Shown here: one piece after another, positions 46,601 through 53,903 of the stretch
Layout: the number at the start of each line of letters is the position of its first letter
Numbering within the stretch: the first letter of the stretch is position 1
DNA from: Burkholderiales bacterium
Lineage (GTDB): Bacteria; Pseudomonadota; Gammaproteobacteria; Burkholderiales; Burkholderiaceae_D
Length of the DNA: 59,790 nucleotides
Reading direction: 5' to 3'
Assembly: GCA_026399895.1 (NCBI GenBank)
Contig: JAPLQC010000056.1
Location: 2,092-61,881 of the forward strand
Position numbers and translations under genes: made by a program
The notes under the pieces: generated by a model
The model's input: the letters and a program-made list of their open reading frames with translations, nothing else
Database searches by the model: none
Told to the model about the DNA's origin: nothing

Positions 46601-46619
46601 ACCTATCATTTTGATAGGT
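46601..46619 (-). promoter_or_regulatory. Palindromic operator-like site upstream of the DUF4258/HTH pair
   Basis: ACCTATCA (46601-46608) and TGATAGGT (46612-46619) form a perfect 8-base inverted repeat with a 3-base spacer. It ends 8 bases before the proposed toxin start. Position, symmetry and size fit an operator bound by the HTH antitoxin for autoregulation, the standard arrangement of such pairs. Confidence 0.7.
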
Positions 46620-46704
46620 CTTATCGTGCCACAAATCGGCTGTGGGCGGTACCTTTGAGTACCTCGATGTTGTATATTTTGCAAAAACCCAGGCATTCGT
46701 GGCA

Positions 46705-47115
46705 TCAACCCGCCCCACAAGCCACCTGCCACTCTTTTTCCAAGATGGTATTCGGCAGAATGGCATCCCAAATAATCTCGTTGGGCTTTTGCTTGAAAGA
46801 GCTAACGACTTTGCCTTCCCCGAGCTCACCAGAGAACTGGCGTATCAAGGTGGTCGCGCTGGTTTTGTCTGTGCAGTTGTAAAGCGTTTGGCCAACCGCC
46901 GATCGAAACTTTTGGCCATTAACCAGTCGAGCGCTACGAAGGTTTTGCATGGTGTGCATCTCGATGAGTTGACCCTTGTTTTTTTTGGTTGAAGGGTCAA
47001 TCAAATAAGCGGTGCCATCAGATGTTGCGCCCAAAAACTGCCATGCCGCATACGACGGCAGACTCATCATGAGCAGCAGAAAAAAAACCATGCGAGACAT
47101 TACGAAGCGGAACAT
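46705..47115 (-). CDS. Surface-adhesin E-like secreted protein
   Basis: The 136-residue product starts with a signal peptide (VMSRMVFFLLLMMSLPSYA). The mature part WQFLGATSDGTAYLIDPSTKKNKGQLIEMHTMQNL resembles the Surface-adhesin protein E domain (tryptophan, then a Tyr-x-Ile/Leu-Asp strand, then 'S-A-V-G-Q...YNC'). The two cysteines (YNCTDK and VACGAG) may form a disulfide. Three ATGs (47115, 47100, 47091) are possible; none has a strong ribosome-binding site. Function in this organism unknown. Confidence 0.75.
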   Translation of the reverse strand: MFRFVMSRMVFFLLLMMSLPSYAAWQFLGATSDGTAYLIDPSTKKNKGQLIEMHTMQNLRSARLVNGQKFRSAVGQTLYNCTDKTSATTLIRQFSGELGEGKVVSSFKQKPNEIIWDAILPNTILEKEWQVACGAG

Positions 47116-47169
47116 GGGCGCCTGAGTCTATTGGTAAACGCGCGATGGGTAGGGGTGAAGCGTGGAACG

Positions 47170-47622
47170 CTACTTCGTGTTTACGCCAGCGAGCGAGCCC
47201 ATCGAGTGAATGCTGAGAATCTGCCAGTAGCCTTTGTTTTTCGTAAGATTGTAGAAGGTCGTTTGGTTGAGCAATTCTTTGCCTTGTGCGTCAAAGCGAG
47301 AAAAATTCAGCTCAATCAGGGCAGCGTTATCACCTTGGCCAAGTACTTTGACGCTTTTTATCGTCGAATACTTCCAGCCACTTTTTTTCAGGCCGTCGAT
47401 ATCAATGACGGGTATCTTGGGGTCATCTATGACCGTTAGTTTTCCAGCCACTAGTTTCAGGTGCGGGAAGTGATAGACGTCTTGAAGCGCCGGAAGGTTT
47501 TCATCATTGAGCACTTGTACGTAGTAGTGCATCAGGCCTTCCGGCGTCAGATTGTCTTGCGGGTGTGCAGTTGCAGTTGACATGAATAATGTAATTAAGA
47601 GACCCAGCAAGAATTGTTTCAT
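47170..47622 (-). CDS. Secreted SnoaL/NTF2-like protein of unknown function
   Basis: The 150-residue product has a signal peptide (MKQFLLGLLITLFMSTATA). The mature domain, LTPEGLMHYYVQVLNDENLPALQDVYHFPHLKLV then a later YSTIKSVKVLGQGDNAALIELNFSRFD and GYWQILSIHSMGS, has the helix-then-curved-sheet pattern of NTF2/SnoaL-like proteins. No catalytic residues are evident. It is 6 bases downstream of the small lipoprotein gene, so both are likely co-transcribed. Confidence 0.7.
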   Translation of the reverse strand: MKQFLLGLLITLFMSTATAHPQDNLTPEGLMHYYVQVLNDENLPALQDVYHFPHLKLVAGKLTVIDDPKIPVIDIDGLKKSGWKYSTIKSVKVLGQGDNAALIELNFSRFDAQGKELLNQTTFYNLTKNKGYWQILSIHSMGSLAGVNTK

Positions 47623-47628
47623 GATGGA

Positions 47629-47820
47629 TTATTTACCTTTGAAGCTCGAGCACAGCATCTCGAATTCGTCTTGCTTGGTTTGAACCTGGCCGTAACTGGC
47701 GCCAGGGTTACGCGACCGGTAGGACTCTTTCTCCTTTGCCACGCACTCATCAAACTTGTTGGAACAGCCCGTCAGTAGCGCGAGCATAAGAATCAATAAA
47801 GATGCAGTTGCCATTTTCAT
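47629..47820 (-). CDS. Small lipoprotein of unknown function
   Basis: The 63-residue product has a lipoprotein signal: hydrophobic LLILMLALLTGC with lipobox LTGC, Cys at about residue 19. The mature peptide is only 45 residues and highly charged (KFDECVAKEKESYRSRNPG), with two further cysteines. GGAGG is 7 bases before the ATG at 47820. It is the first gene of a minus-strand operon and diverges from the LexA-controlled gene 132 bases away. Confidence 0.8.
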   Translation of the reverse strand: MKMATASLLILMLALLTGCSNKFDECVAKEKESYRSRNPGASYGQVQTKQDEFEMLCSSFKGK

Positions 47821-47924
47821 TTTCCACCTCCGAATAAATAAGCTCTAACGATTAGCCATGGCTGGTATTGAATCGAGCCTGGCATTTTATTGTTATAAGA
47901 ATAATTATTCCATGGGCTTGATAG

Positions 47925-47940
47925 CTGTATGAATATACAG
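47925..47940 (+). promoter_or_regulatory. LexA (SOS) box
   Basis: CTGT-ATGAATAT-ACAG at 47925-47940 is a perfect match to the LexA consensus CTGT-N8-ACAG, with an AT-rich centre. It lies 12 bases before the start of the UmuD-like gene. A -35-like TTGATA at 47918-47923 directly precedes it, and TAATCT at 47941-47946 is correctly spaced as a weak -10, so the box would fill the promoter spacer. The divergent lipoprotein start is 105 bases away. Confidence 0.85.
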
Positions 47941-47952
47941 TAATCTTGGCCC

Positions 47953-48348
47953 ATGTCCGATCTGTCCGAAAGCCTAGCCCTGAATTTATCGAACGTCCAG
48001 CGTCTCGATAATGGAAGGGAAATTTCTGGCGTATCCGAAGCTAATCAGCAGCCGGTCACGCTGGATGATTTGCTGATTACTGATCCAACATCAACCGTGA
48101 TTTTCCCGGTGCGTGATCCAGCTGCAGAGGCATATGGCCTGAAAACTGGCGATTTATTGGTGGTTGACCGTTCGGCAAAGCCTGCTGAAAACCAGTTGGT
48201 TATCGTTTTGATAAATGATGAATTGTCGGTGCAACGATTTATCGCTGGCCAAACCGGTTCATTCGCCGTTAATCAGCTAATTTCTTCGATAAACCATCAG
48301 GGCGCTGTTTGGGGTGTGGTTACCTACTGTATTCTTAGGCAGCGCTGA
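47953..48348 (+). CDS. UmuD-like S24-fold protein with both catalytic residues replaced
   Basis: The 131-residue protein aligns without gaps to E. coli UmuD in the core: LDDLLITDPTSTVIF with LNQLLIQHPSATYF, and GLKTGDLLVVD with GISDGDLLIVD. UmuD Ser60 corresponds to Ala57 here, and Lys97 to Gln94, so self-cleavage is not expected. The Cys-Gly cleavage site near residue 24 of UmuD has no clear counterpart. It may mimic the processed form, act as a partner of another UmuD, or have a new role. No umuC follows in the window. A perfect LexA box precedes it. Confidence 0.85.
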   Translation: MSDLSESLALNLSNVQRLDNGREISGVSEANQQPVTLDDLLITDPTSTVIFPVRDPAAEAYGLKTGDLLVVDRSAKPAENQLVIVLINDELSVQRFIAGQTGSFAVNQLISSINHQGAVWGVVTYCILRQR

Positions 48349-48443
48349 TCAACCGGGCGGGATAAGTACCGAGCAGTACTCAATACCCCGCTGGCCTTGG
48401 CTGCGCAAGACCCACTCCGGATTTACGAATTTCTGGCGCCAGC

Positions 48444-50789
48444 ATGATTTTTCATTCACCCATTGGTAATTTCACGAGTCGGGCATTAGTTGCTTTGACA
48501 TTGCTTTGTGCTGCCTTCGCTGCACAGGCGCAAACAAGTAATGTGAATAACCTCCCGCCTTGCCCAAGGCCGGATTTTTCAAAGAACACCGATTCAGAGA
48601 GATTCGCCAAGTTCCATAACTGCTGGGGCCGCTACCGGGTCGAGCTTAACAAGGAGAACAAAGGCGATATTCTCGAGGGCGAGTGGCGTGACGGTGAGCT
48701 TTTTAACAAGGGCACTTACTCCTACGCAAGCGGTAATAAGTATGTGGGAGAGTTTAAGGACGGTTATTTCCACGGACAGGGTACCTATACCTGGAACGAT
48801 GGCAATAAATATGTCGGCGAGTTCAAGCAGGGTAAGCGTAGCGGGCAGGGTACCTATTTCTATATTTCGGGTGATCGACATATCGGCGAGTATGAAGACG
48901 ATAAGCCGAATGGTATTGGCACCTATTTCTACTTAGCCGATAACGCCAATAAAGGCGACAAATACATAGGCGGCTACAAAGACGGCCGAGTCAGTGGTGC
49001 GGGTGCTTATCGGTGGGCGAATGGTGACGAATACGTTGGTGAGTTCAAAGACGGATTTCGTAATGGCCAGGGGATTTACAGCTTTATTGATGGTCGCCGG
49101 CAAGAGGGTTTTTGGGTGAATGACAAGTTCACGCGTGAAACCAAAATCGATGTTCCATTGATTCTTAGCCGGTACGGGCTGGACCTGAATCAGGTTCAGA
49201 TGGAGCCAAGCCAATCGAATGCCAGTGCATTACCGCCGTGTCCACGCCCAGATGCTTCCAAGAAAACAGATCTTGAGCGTTTCGCGAAATGGCATAACTG
49301 CTGGGGGCGTTACCGCATCGAATTAGAAAAAGATTACAAAGGCGATGTGCTGGAGGGTGAATGGCGCAACGGCTTGCTGAATGGGTTCGGGTCGTATGCC
49401 TATGGCAATGGTGATAAGTACGTCGGTGATTACAAGGACGGTAAACCGATGGGGCAGGGTACGTATACCCACGCCAATGGTGACCGCTATGTTGGTGAAT
49501 TCAAAGGTGTTAAGCGTAGTGGCAAAGGTATTTTTACCTTTGTGGATGGCAAGAAGATGGAAGGTATCTGGGAGAACGACAAGTTCGTTCGAGAGGCCAA
49601 GGTCACTTTGCCGAATAACGCCAATGGCAATGCCAGAAATCGGGATCGCGATGAAATCGACCGAGAACGTCAACAGCTTGCTGAAGAGCGGCGTCGTCTC
49701 GACGAAGATAAACGGCAGCGTGAGCAGGCTCGTGCGACTCAGCGTTTGAGTTTGCAGGTGTCACATACTCAGCCCGATCCGGAGGGCGGTTTCTCGATCA
49801 CGATCAAGACAAACGCAGATACCGCCTCACTGAAAATCGATGGTATCGAAGAAGGTGGCCGCGCTGATGGTGTCTATCAGATCAAACGAGTCGCACGTGC
49901 GGCACAGACGTCTAATTTTAAGATTGTGGCGACTGATGTGTTTGGCAACACCGACAGCAGAATCATCACTGTTAGTCGCACCTTGGCAGACTCATCGCCG
50001 CGCTTCGTCAGTCTCAATCCCGCGAATGTACGCACACGCCCGGCATCAGATGCAGTGGCCATCATTATCGGTATTCAAAACTACAAGCGCGTACCGAAAG
50101 CTGAGTTTGCGAATGAGGATGCGCGTGCTTTTTATGATTATGCTATCCGGGCACTCGGCGTGCGCCCAGAAAATATCAAGCTGATGCTGGATGAGCAGGC
50201 AGATGAAGTAGAGATCTTGGCCGCATTCCAAAACTGGTTGCCGGTGAAAGTAAAAAAATCCAAGACGGATGTCTATGTGTTTTACAGCGGGCACGGCTTG
50301 CCGGGCGAGGATGGCAAGAGTTTGTACATTCTGCCGCAGGGTGCAGATCGTCAGTTCATCGCCAAAACTGCGCTCAATCAACAAGAAATCATTGCGGCGC
50401 TGCAAGCGGTGAAGCCCAAGTCGGTCACCATGTTCATGGACGCTTGCTATAGCGGACAGATTCGTACCGGCGATACGCTGATTGCCAGCGCGCGTCCGTT
50501 GGCACTTAGTTCGACTACTGCGAGTTTCCCGAGCGAGTTCACCGTGTTTACCGCCTCCGCACCGGATCAAATTGCTTCATCTAGCCCGGATCTGAAGCAC
50601 GGCATTTTCAGCTACTACCTAATGAAAGGTATGGAAGGCGATGCTGATGAGAACCGTGATGGCAAGATTACCGCCGCAGAGCTGCAGACCTATATTCTGG
50701 AGATGGTCGGTAAGCAGGCGATGACGCTCAATCGACGACAAGAACCGCAGATGGTCGGTGATTTAGGGCGTGTACTAGTGGGGCGGTAA
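48444..50789 (+). CDS. Exported MORN-repeat caspase-family (C14) protease with EF-hand loop
   Basis: The 781-residue product begins with a signal peptide (about 1-29, ending AQA). Residues 37-240 and 263-385 are two copies of a module beginning LPPCPRPD and HNCWGRYR, each followed by MORN repeats (consensus Gly-x-Tyr-x-Gly-x-Phe/Tyr-Lys-Asp-Gly; about six and four). A charged coiled-coil follows (400-434), then an Ig-like domain (436-512) and a caspase domain (about 535-770) with His617 in YSGHG and Cys668 in MDACYSG. Residues 735-746 form a complete EF-hand loop (Asp735, Asn737, Asp739, Gly740, Ile742, Glu746). It follows the UmuD-like gene by 95 bases. Substrate is unknown. Confidence 0.88.
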   Translation: MIFHSPIGNFTSRALVALTLLCAAFAAQAQTSNVNNLPPCPRPDFSKNTDSERFAKFHNCWGRYRVELNKENKGDILEGEWRDGELFNKGTYSYASGNKYVGEFKDGYFHGQGTYTWNDGNKYVGEFKQGKRSGQGTYFYISGDRHIGEYEDDKPNGIGTYFYLADNANKGDKYIGGYKDGRVSGAGAYRWANGDEYVGEFKDGFRNGQGIYSFIDGRRQEGFWVNDKFTRETKIDVPLILSRYGLDLNQVQMEPSQSNASALPPCPRPDASKKTDLERFAKWHNCWGRYRIELEKDYKGDVLEGEWRNGLLNGFGSYAYGNGDKYVGDYKDGKPMGQGTYTHANGDRYVGEFKGVKRSGKGIFTFVDGKKMEGIWENDKFVREAKVTLPNNANGNARNRDRDEIDRERQQLAEERRRLDEDKRQREQARATQRLSLQVSHTQPDPEGGFSITIKTNADTASLKIDGIEEGGRADGVYQIKRVARAAQTSNFKIVATDVFGNTDSRIITVSRTLADSSPRFVSLNPANVRTRPASDAVAIIIGIQNYKRVPKAEFANEDARAFYDYAIRALGVRPENIKLMLDEQADEVEILAAFQNWLPVKVKKSKTDVYVFYSGHGLPGEDGKSLYILPQGADRQFIAKTALNQQEIIAALQAVKPKSVTMFMDACYSGQIRTGDTLIASARPLALSSTTASFPSEFTVFTASAPDQIASSSPDLKHGIFSYYLMKGMEGDADENRDGKITAAELQTYILEMVGKQAMTLNRRQEPQMVGDLGRVLVGR

Positions 50790-50827
50790 ACGATTAGAGT
50801 CTGCGTTTACCGCATGGTCAAGCGAAT

Positions 50828-50880
50828 CTCCGCGTTTTATGCGGTGATTATGTGAACTAATCGCCGCAAATTATGCGGAG
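50828..50880. repeat. Large hairpin between the caspase gene and ppnP
   Basis: Arms at 50828-50850 and 50858-50880 match at 18 of 23 positions (perfect ends CTCCGC/GCGGAG and GATTA/TAATC) around a 7-base loop. It sits between convergent genes, 38 bases past the caspase stop and 31 bases past the ppnP stop, and is the obvious candidate for a bidirectional transcript end. There is no long U run. Confidence 0.65.
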
Positions 50881-50911
50881 CTTAGTCTCGGACCGCTGCT
50901 TCCCGGCTAGC

Positions 50912-51229
50912 TCAGTTGCTGAAGTGGCAGACGTAGTGAACCGGCTCGATGGCCTCAATCTCGAAGCTGGATTGGCCGGGCACCTGAAAGCGCTGGCCGC
51001 CCTCATGACTGTGCCACTCATCCGCCTTGCCAATTCGCACCCGACATTTTCCGCTAACGATCTCGACGATCTCGGCCACGTCGGTCGCAAACTTGACGGT
51101 GGAGGGCAGGATCACGCCAATGGTTTTTCGGGCATGGTCGGGAAACCGTAAGTTGTAGGAGATCACGCTACCATCAAAATAGATATTCGCGTGCTTGTCG
51201 ATCGACACATGCTCGAACTGCTGGCTCAT
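50912..51229 (-). CDS. ppnP: Pyrimidine/purine nucleoside phosphorylase (DUF1255)
   Basis: PpnP cleaves nucleosides with phosphate to free bases and ribose 1-phosphate. The 105-residue cupin-like protein has the family stretch HANIYFDGSVISYNLRF, the central GVILPSTVKFATDVAEIVEIVSG and the C-terminal VHYVCHF. The ATG at 51229 was chosen because MSQQFEHVSID is the family N-terminus; the longer upstream frame is rejected. The gene is convergent with the caspase gene. Confidence 0.92.
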   Translation of the reverse strand: MSQQFEHVSIDKHANIYFDGSVISYNLRFPDHARKTIGVILPSTVKFATDVAEIVEIVSGKCRVRIGKADEWHSHEGGQRFQVPGQSSFEIEAIEPVHYVCHFSN

Positions 51230-51440
51230 AAGTAAGACCCCAATAGATAGATGGCGATTATCTGTGGAAGGGCTTGGTAGTGGTCTGTGGGTGATCAAGT
51301 ATCACGAGGTACTGGCTTAGTGTTTCGCCCGCGCAACCAAGCCGTTTTTTGCATTAGCAGGGTGCTATATGCCGTTGCTTATCCGCCATCGCCCGTATCG
51401 CCCACGTATACTCACTCCATCATGTTTGACTGACCACTTG

Positions 51441-52622
51441 ATGAAAGCGATCGAGAAAACCCTCGACGATCTACCCAATATCGATGCAGATACGCTGTAC
51501 GAGCGTGCGTATTCGCTTCGAATGGGCGAGGGCGTGCGCGTCAATTTTCGTGCGGCGCATCGCCTGTTCATGCTGGTAGCTTTGATGGGTAAGCGCGCTG
51601 CTTTCTACCAGCTTGGGCTGATGAACATGCGCGGCGAAGGCCGGCCGGTAGATCGCTTGCGCGCGGCGCTGTGGCTGAAGCTGGGCGTTGGTCGCGACGA
51701 GCCCCGTGCGGCGCGTAATCTCGAGATGGTGGCGAGTGAGTTGACTCGTGCGCAGGTCAAGGAAGCGTTCGCGCTGGCTGAAGAATTTCCCCATATCGCT
51801 CGTGCCTTCAAAACGGCCCTTTCAGGCGATGATGCTGATGCATTGGTCGCTGTGGGAGAGGCATTCGCTAAAGGCCTTGGCGTCGATGTAGACCCTGAAA
51901 TGGCCTCAGAGTGGTATCGGCGCGCGCTGGCGTTTCGTCATCCACGAGCGCAGATGTTGCTTGGCTTGGCCTACCTTGCCGGCGATGGCGTGAAGCGGCA
52001 ACCTGACGAAGGCCTGAGTTTGCTGAATATGGCGGCAGAGCAGGGCTATGCCGATGCAGAGTATGAACTGGCCGAGGTTTTGTTTCAGCGAGCGGCGACA
52101 CACACCCAGGCAGTTGCGCTGTTCGAAGCGGCGGCGAATCATGGCCAAGTGCGCGCGCAGTTTCGTCTTGGCCAGTTGTGTAAAGCCGGTGAGGTAGGTC
52201 GATCAGGGGCGCGTACTTCAACTGCCCATCGCGATACGGTGCCTCATTTGAAAATGGCATTTGAGTGGTTTCAGAAGGCCGCCGAGCAAGGTGATGTCGA
52301 GGCTTCGTTCGAGCAAGGACAGATGCACGCTCAAGGCTTGGGCACAAAGCAAGACTTCGAGGCAGCGGCGGGATGCTATCAGCAGGCTGCTGAAAAAGGC
52401 CACGCCAAGGCCGCGTTCAATCTCGGTTTCTTGTTTGCGCATGGTCAGGGTGTTGAGCAAGATGATGTGCGCGCATATCAGTGGTATCGGATTAGTGAGC
52501 TCGCCGGTTACGCGCTTGCGAAATCATCCGCAACACTTTGTTTGAAGCGGCTCAATGCAAATGAGAAAGAACTTGCCGAGTGGCGTGCCGAAAGTTTTCT
52601 GACGCAGATTTCGCTCAGTTAG
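51441..52622 (+). CDS. Sel1-like repeat (TPR-type) protein
   Basis: The 393-residue protein is built of about seven Sel1-like repeats, for example AQMLLGLAYLAGDGVKRQ and AAFNLGFLFAHGQGVEQ, each a helix pair with the Gly-x-Gly-Val turn. Such proteins act as scaffolds in signalling or secretion. No signal peptide is seen from the ATG at 51441, so it is probably cytoplasmic. An upstream ATG (51369) would add 24 residues rich in Arg/Pro; a TATACT at 51407-51412 between the two favours the later start. Role unknown. Confidence 0.8.
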   Translation: MKAIEKTLDDLPNIDADTLYERAYSLRMGEGVRVNFRAAHRLFMLVALMGKRAAFYQLGLMNMRGEGRPVDRLRAALWLKLGVGRDEPRAARNLEMVASELTRAQVKEAFALAEEFPHIARAFKTALSGDDADALVAVGEAFAKGLGVDVDPEMASEWYRRALAFRHPRAQMLLGLAYLAGDGVKRQPDEGLSLLNMAAEQGYADAEYELAEVLFQRAATHTQAVALFEAAANHGQVRAQFRLGQLCKAGEVGRSGARTSTAHRDTVPHLKMAFEWFQKAAEQGDVEASFEQGQMHAQGLGTKQDFEAAAGCYQQAAEKGHAKAAFNLGFLFAHGQGVEQDDVRAYQWYRISELAGYALAKSSATLCLKRLNANEKELAEWRAESFLTQISLS

Positions 52623-52907
52623 CGTCAAGAAAAACCTCCCCCTGATTTGGTTGACCTAGCATAAGCAACCGCGATTCATTGCTGTTTGATGCGGTACTCA
52701 GGCTGCTCTGATCTGCGCTTCTGATATGCTGAACCAGTGCCAAGCTGTGATTGACGAGTATCTCTGGATGTTAGTTGGCGTGATATCTGGTATTCGCGTT
52801 TCGATGAAACTATCGTGATGCAAGATGCTCAGACCGCAGACTTGTTCGTGGCATCCGCCGCGCTGACGCTGCGAAACTTCAACCTTTGATTGAAAGTGAG
52901 GAAAGCG

Positions 52908-53027
52908 ATGAAGAAATTGTTTGCTATTCTGGCGCTTGCCTTGCTGGCTGCATGCAGCAACATGCCGGTCAGCAGTCAGTCCGGTCAGGTCCGTCACCCG
53001 GATCCCTTCCACTCTTATATTGACTGA
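52908..53027 (+). CDS. Very small lipoprotein (39 residues)
   Basis: The frame encodes a lipoprotein signal with basic start MKK, hydrophobic LFAILALALL and lipobox LAAC, Cys at residue 16. The mature peptide is only 24 residues (Ser/Gln-rich, then HPDPFHSYID). GAGG lies 6-9 bases upstream of the ATG. Entericidin-like or small outer-membrane tethering peptides are of this size, but sequence gives no family. Two GC-rich hairpins follow. The 285 bases before it hold no other gene. Confidence 0.7.
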   Translation: MKKLFAILALALLAACSNMPVSSQSGQVRHPDPFHSYID

Positions 53028-53032
53028 TGTAC

Positions 53033-53080
53033 GGCCCGGCTTGTCCGGGCCTTGAACTTCCGGGCGTGAGGTGACGCCCG
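53033..53080. repeat. Two GC-rich hairpins downstream of the small lipoprotein
   Basis: GGCCCGG (53033-53039) pairs with CCGGGCC (53045-53051), and CGGGCG (53061-53066) pairs with CGCCCG (53075-53080). No U run follows either. They may protect the 3' end of the short lipoprotein mRNA or be partial terminators before the MaoC gene. Confidence 0.5.
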
Positions 53081-53095
53081 TCATACATAAAAACA

Positions 53096-53551
53096 ATGAA
53101 AATATTTGATAGCGTAGAGGCGCTGGAGGCCGCGCTTGGGACTGAGGTTGCTGTATCCGAGTGGGCCACGATTACACAAGATCGGGTCAACCTGTTCGCA
53201 GAGGCAACTGATGATCCGCAGTGGATTCATGTAGATGTTGAGCGTGCTACGCAGCAGTCGCCGTTTGGCGGCACGGTTGCGCATGGTTACTTGACCCTAT
53301 CGCTGCTGCCAAAATTTCTGGAGGCGACCATTGATGTGCGGTTTTGTCGCATGAGCATCAATTACGGCGCCAACAAGATTCGCTTTCCGGCGCCGATGCG
53401 CACCGGGCAGCGCATGCGTGCGCGATTCTCGCTGCTGGCACTCGAGCGCTTGGCGGATTGCGTGCAAACCGTCTGGCAGTACACCGCAGAGCAAGAGGGT
53501 GGAGATAAACCAGTGTGTGTGGCAGAGGTAGTGCTGCGGCAGTACCTCTGA
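53096..53551 (+). CDS. MaoC-like (R)-specific enoyl-CoA hydratase family protein
   Basis: The 151-residue hot-dog-fold protein has the hydratase-2 pattern: FAEATDDPQWIHVDVERA (catalytic Asp and His) followed by SPFGGTVAHGYLTLSLLP. It would hydrate trans-2-enoyl-CoA to (R)-3-hydroxyacyl-CoA. The C-terminal half contains SINYGANKIRFPAPMRTG, typical of MaoC dehydratases. The reaction fits the acyl-CoA genes further downstream, although those lie on the other strand. The ATG at 53096 has no strong ribosome-binding site. Confidence 0.9.
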   Translation: MKIFDSVEALEAALGTEVAVSEWATITQDRVNLFAEATDDPQWIHVDVERATQQSPFGGTVAHGYLTLSLLPKFLEATIDVRFCRMSINYGANKIRFPAPMRTGQRMRARFSLLALERLADCVQTVWQYTAEQEGGDKPVCVAEVVLRQYL

Positions 53552-53633
53552 ACGTCGCTACAAAAATTCCCTTCGCGACGTTTATTTTTTAGATGGATTT
53601 GAGTTGGTTTGTCGCGTGTTGTGCAGCGACCAG

Positions 53634-53903
53634 CTAATTCGCGCGACGAAGCGCCAACCATTCGCGTAGTGCTTCATTCATTCGGCTTTGCCATCCGGGC
53701 CCATCGGCTCTGAATGCAGCGACAATCTCAGCATCGAAGCGAATGGTTGTGGAGACTTTGGTGCCACTTCCAGCAGGTCGTCCGCGCTTAACTAGCCGGC
53801 TGCCATCGTACTCATCTGCACGCTCGAAAAATTCGTCATCGAGCTCTGGGGCATCATCAGGATCCGTCCAGGTGGTAACCGTACCGCGCTTGTTCCCGTT
53901 CAT
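53634..53903 (-). CDS. brnA: BrnA family antitoxin
   Basis: This 89-residue antitoxin starts MNGNKRGTVTTWTDPDDAPE, has the RGRPAGSGTKVSTTIRFDAEIVAAFR ribbon-helix-helix region (DNA binding) and ends with WQSRMNEALREWLALRRAN. It neutralises BrnT by complex formation and represses the operon. Its start lies inside the end of brnT: the genes overlap by 47 bases. Confidence 0.92.
   Translation of the reverse strand: MNGNKRGTVTTWTDPDDAPELDDEFFERADEYDGSRLVKRGRPAGSGTKVSTTIRFDAEIVAAFRADGPGWQSRMNEALREWLALRRAN

Noticed and set aside
50046..50570. 174-residue minus-strand open frame inside the caspase domain
   Set aside because: Lies over the catalytic part of the caspase gene and has no recognisable sequence.
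50904..50930. tRNA-like D-arm sequence (GGCTAGCTCAGTTG)
   Set aside because: No acceptor stem, anticodon arm or T arm can be drawn around it; it is the end of ppnP.
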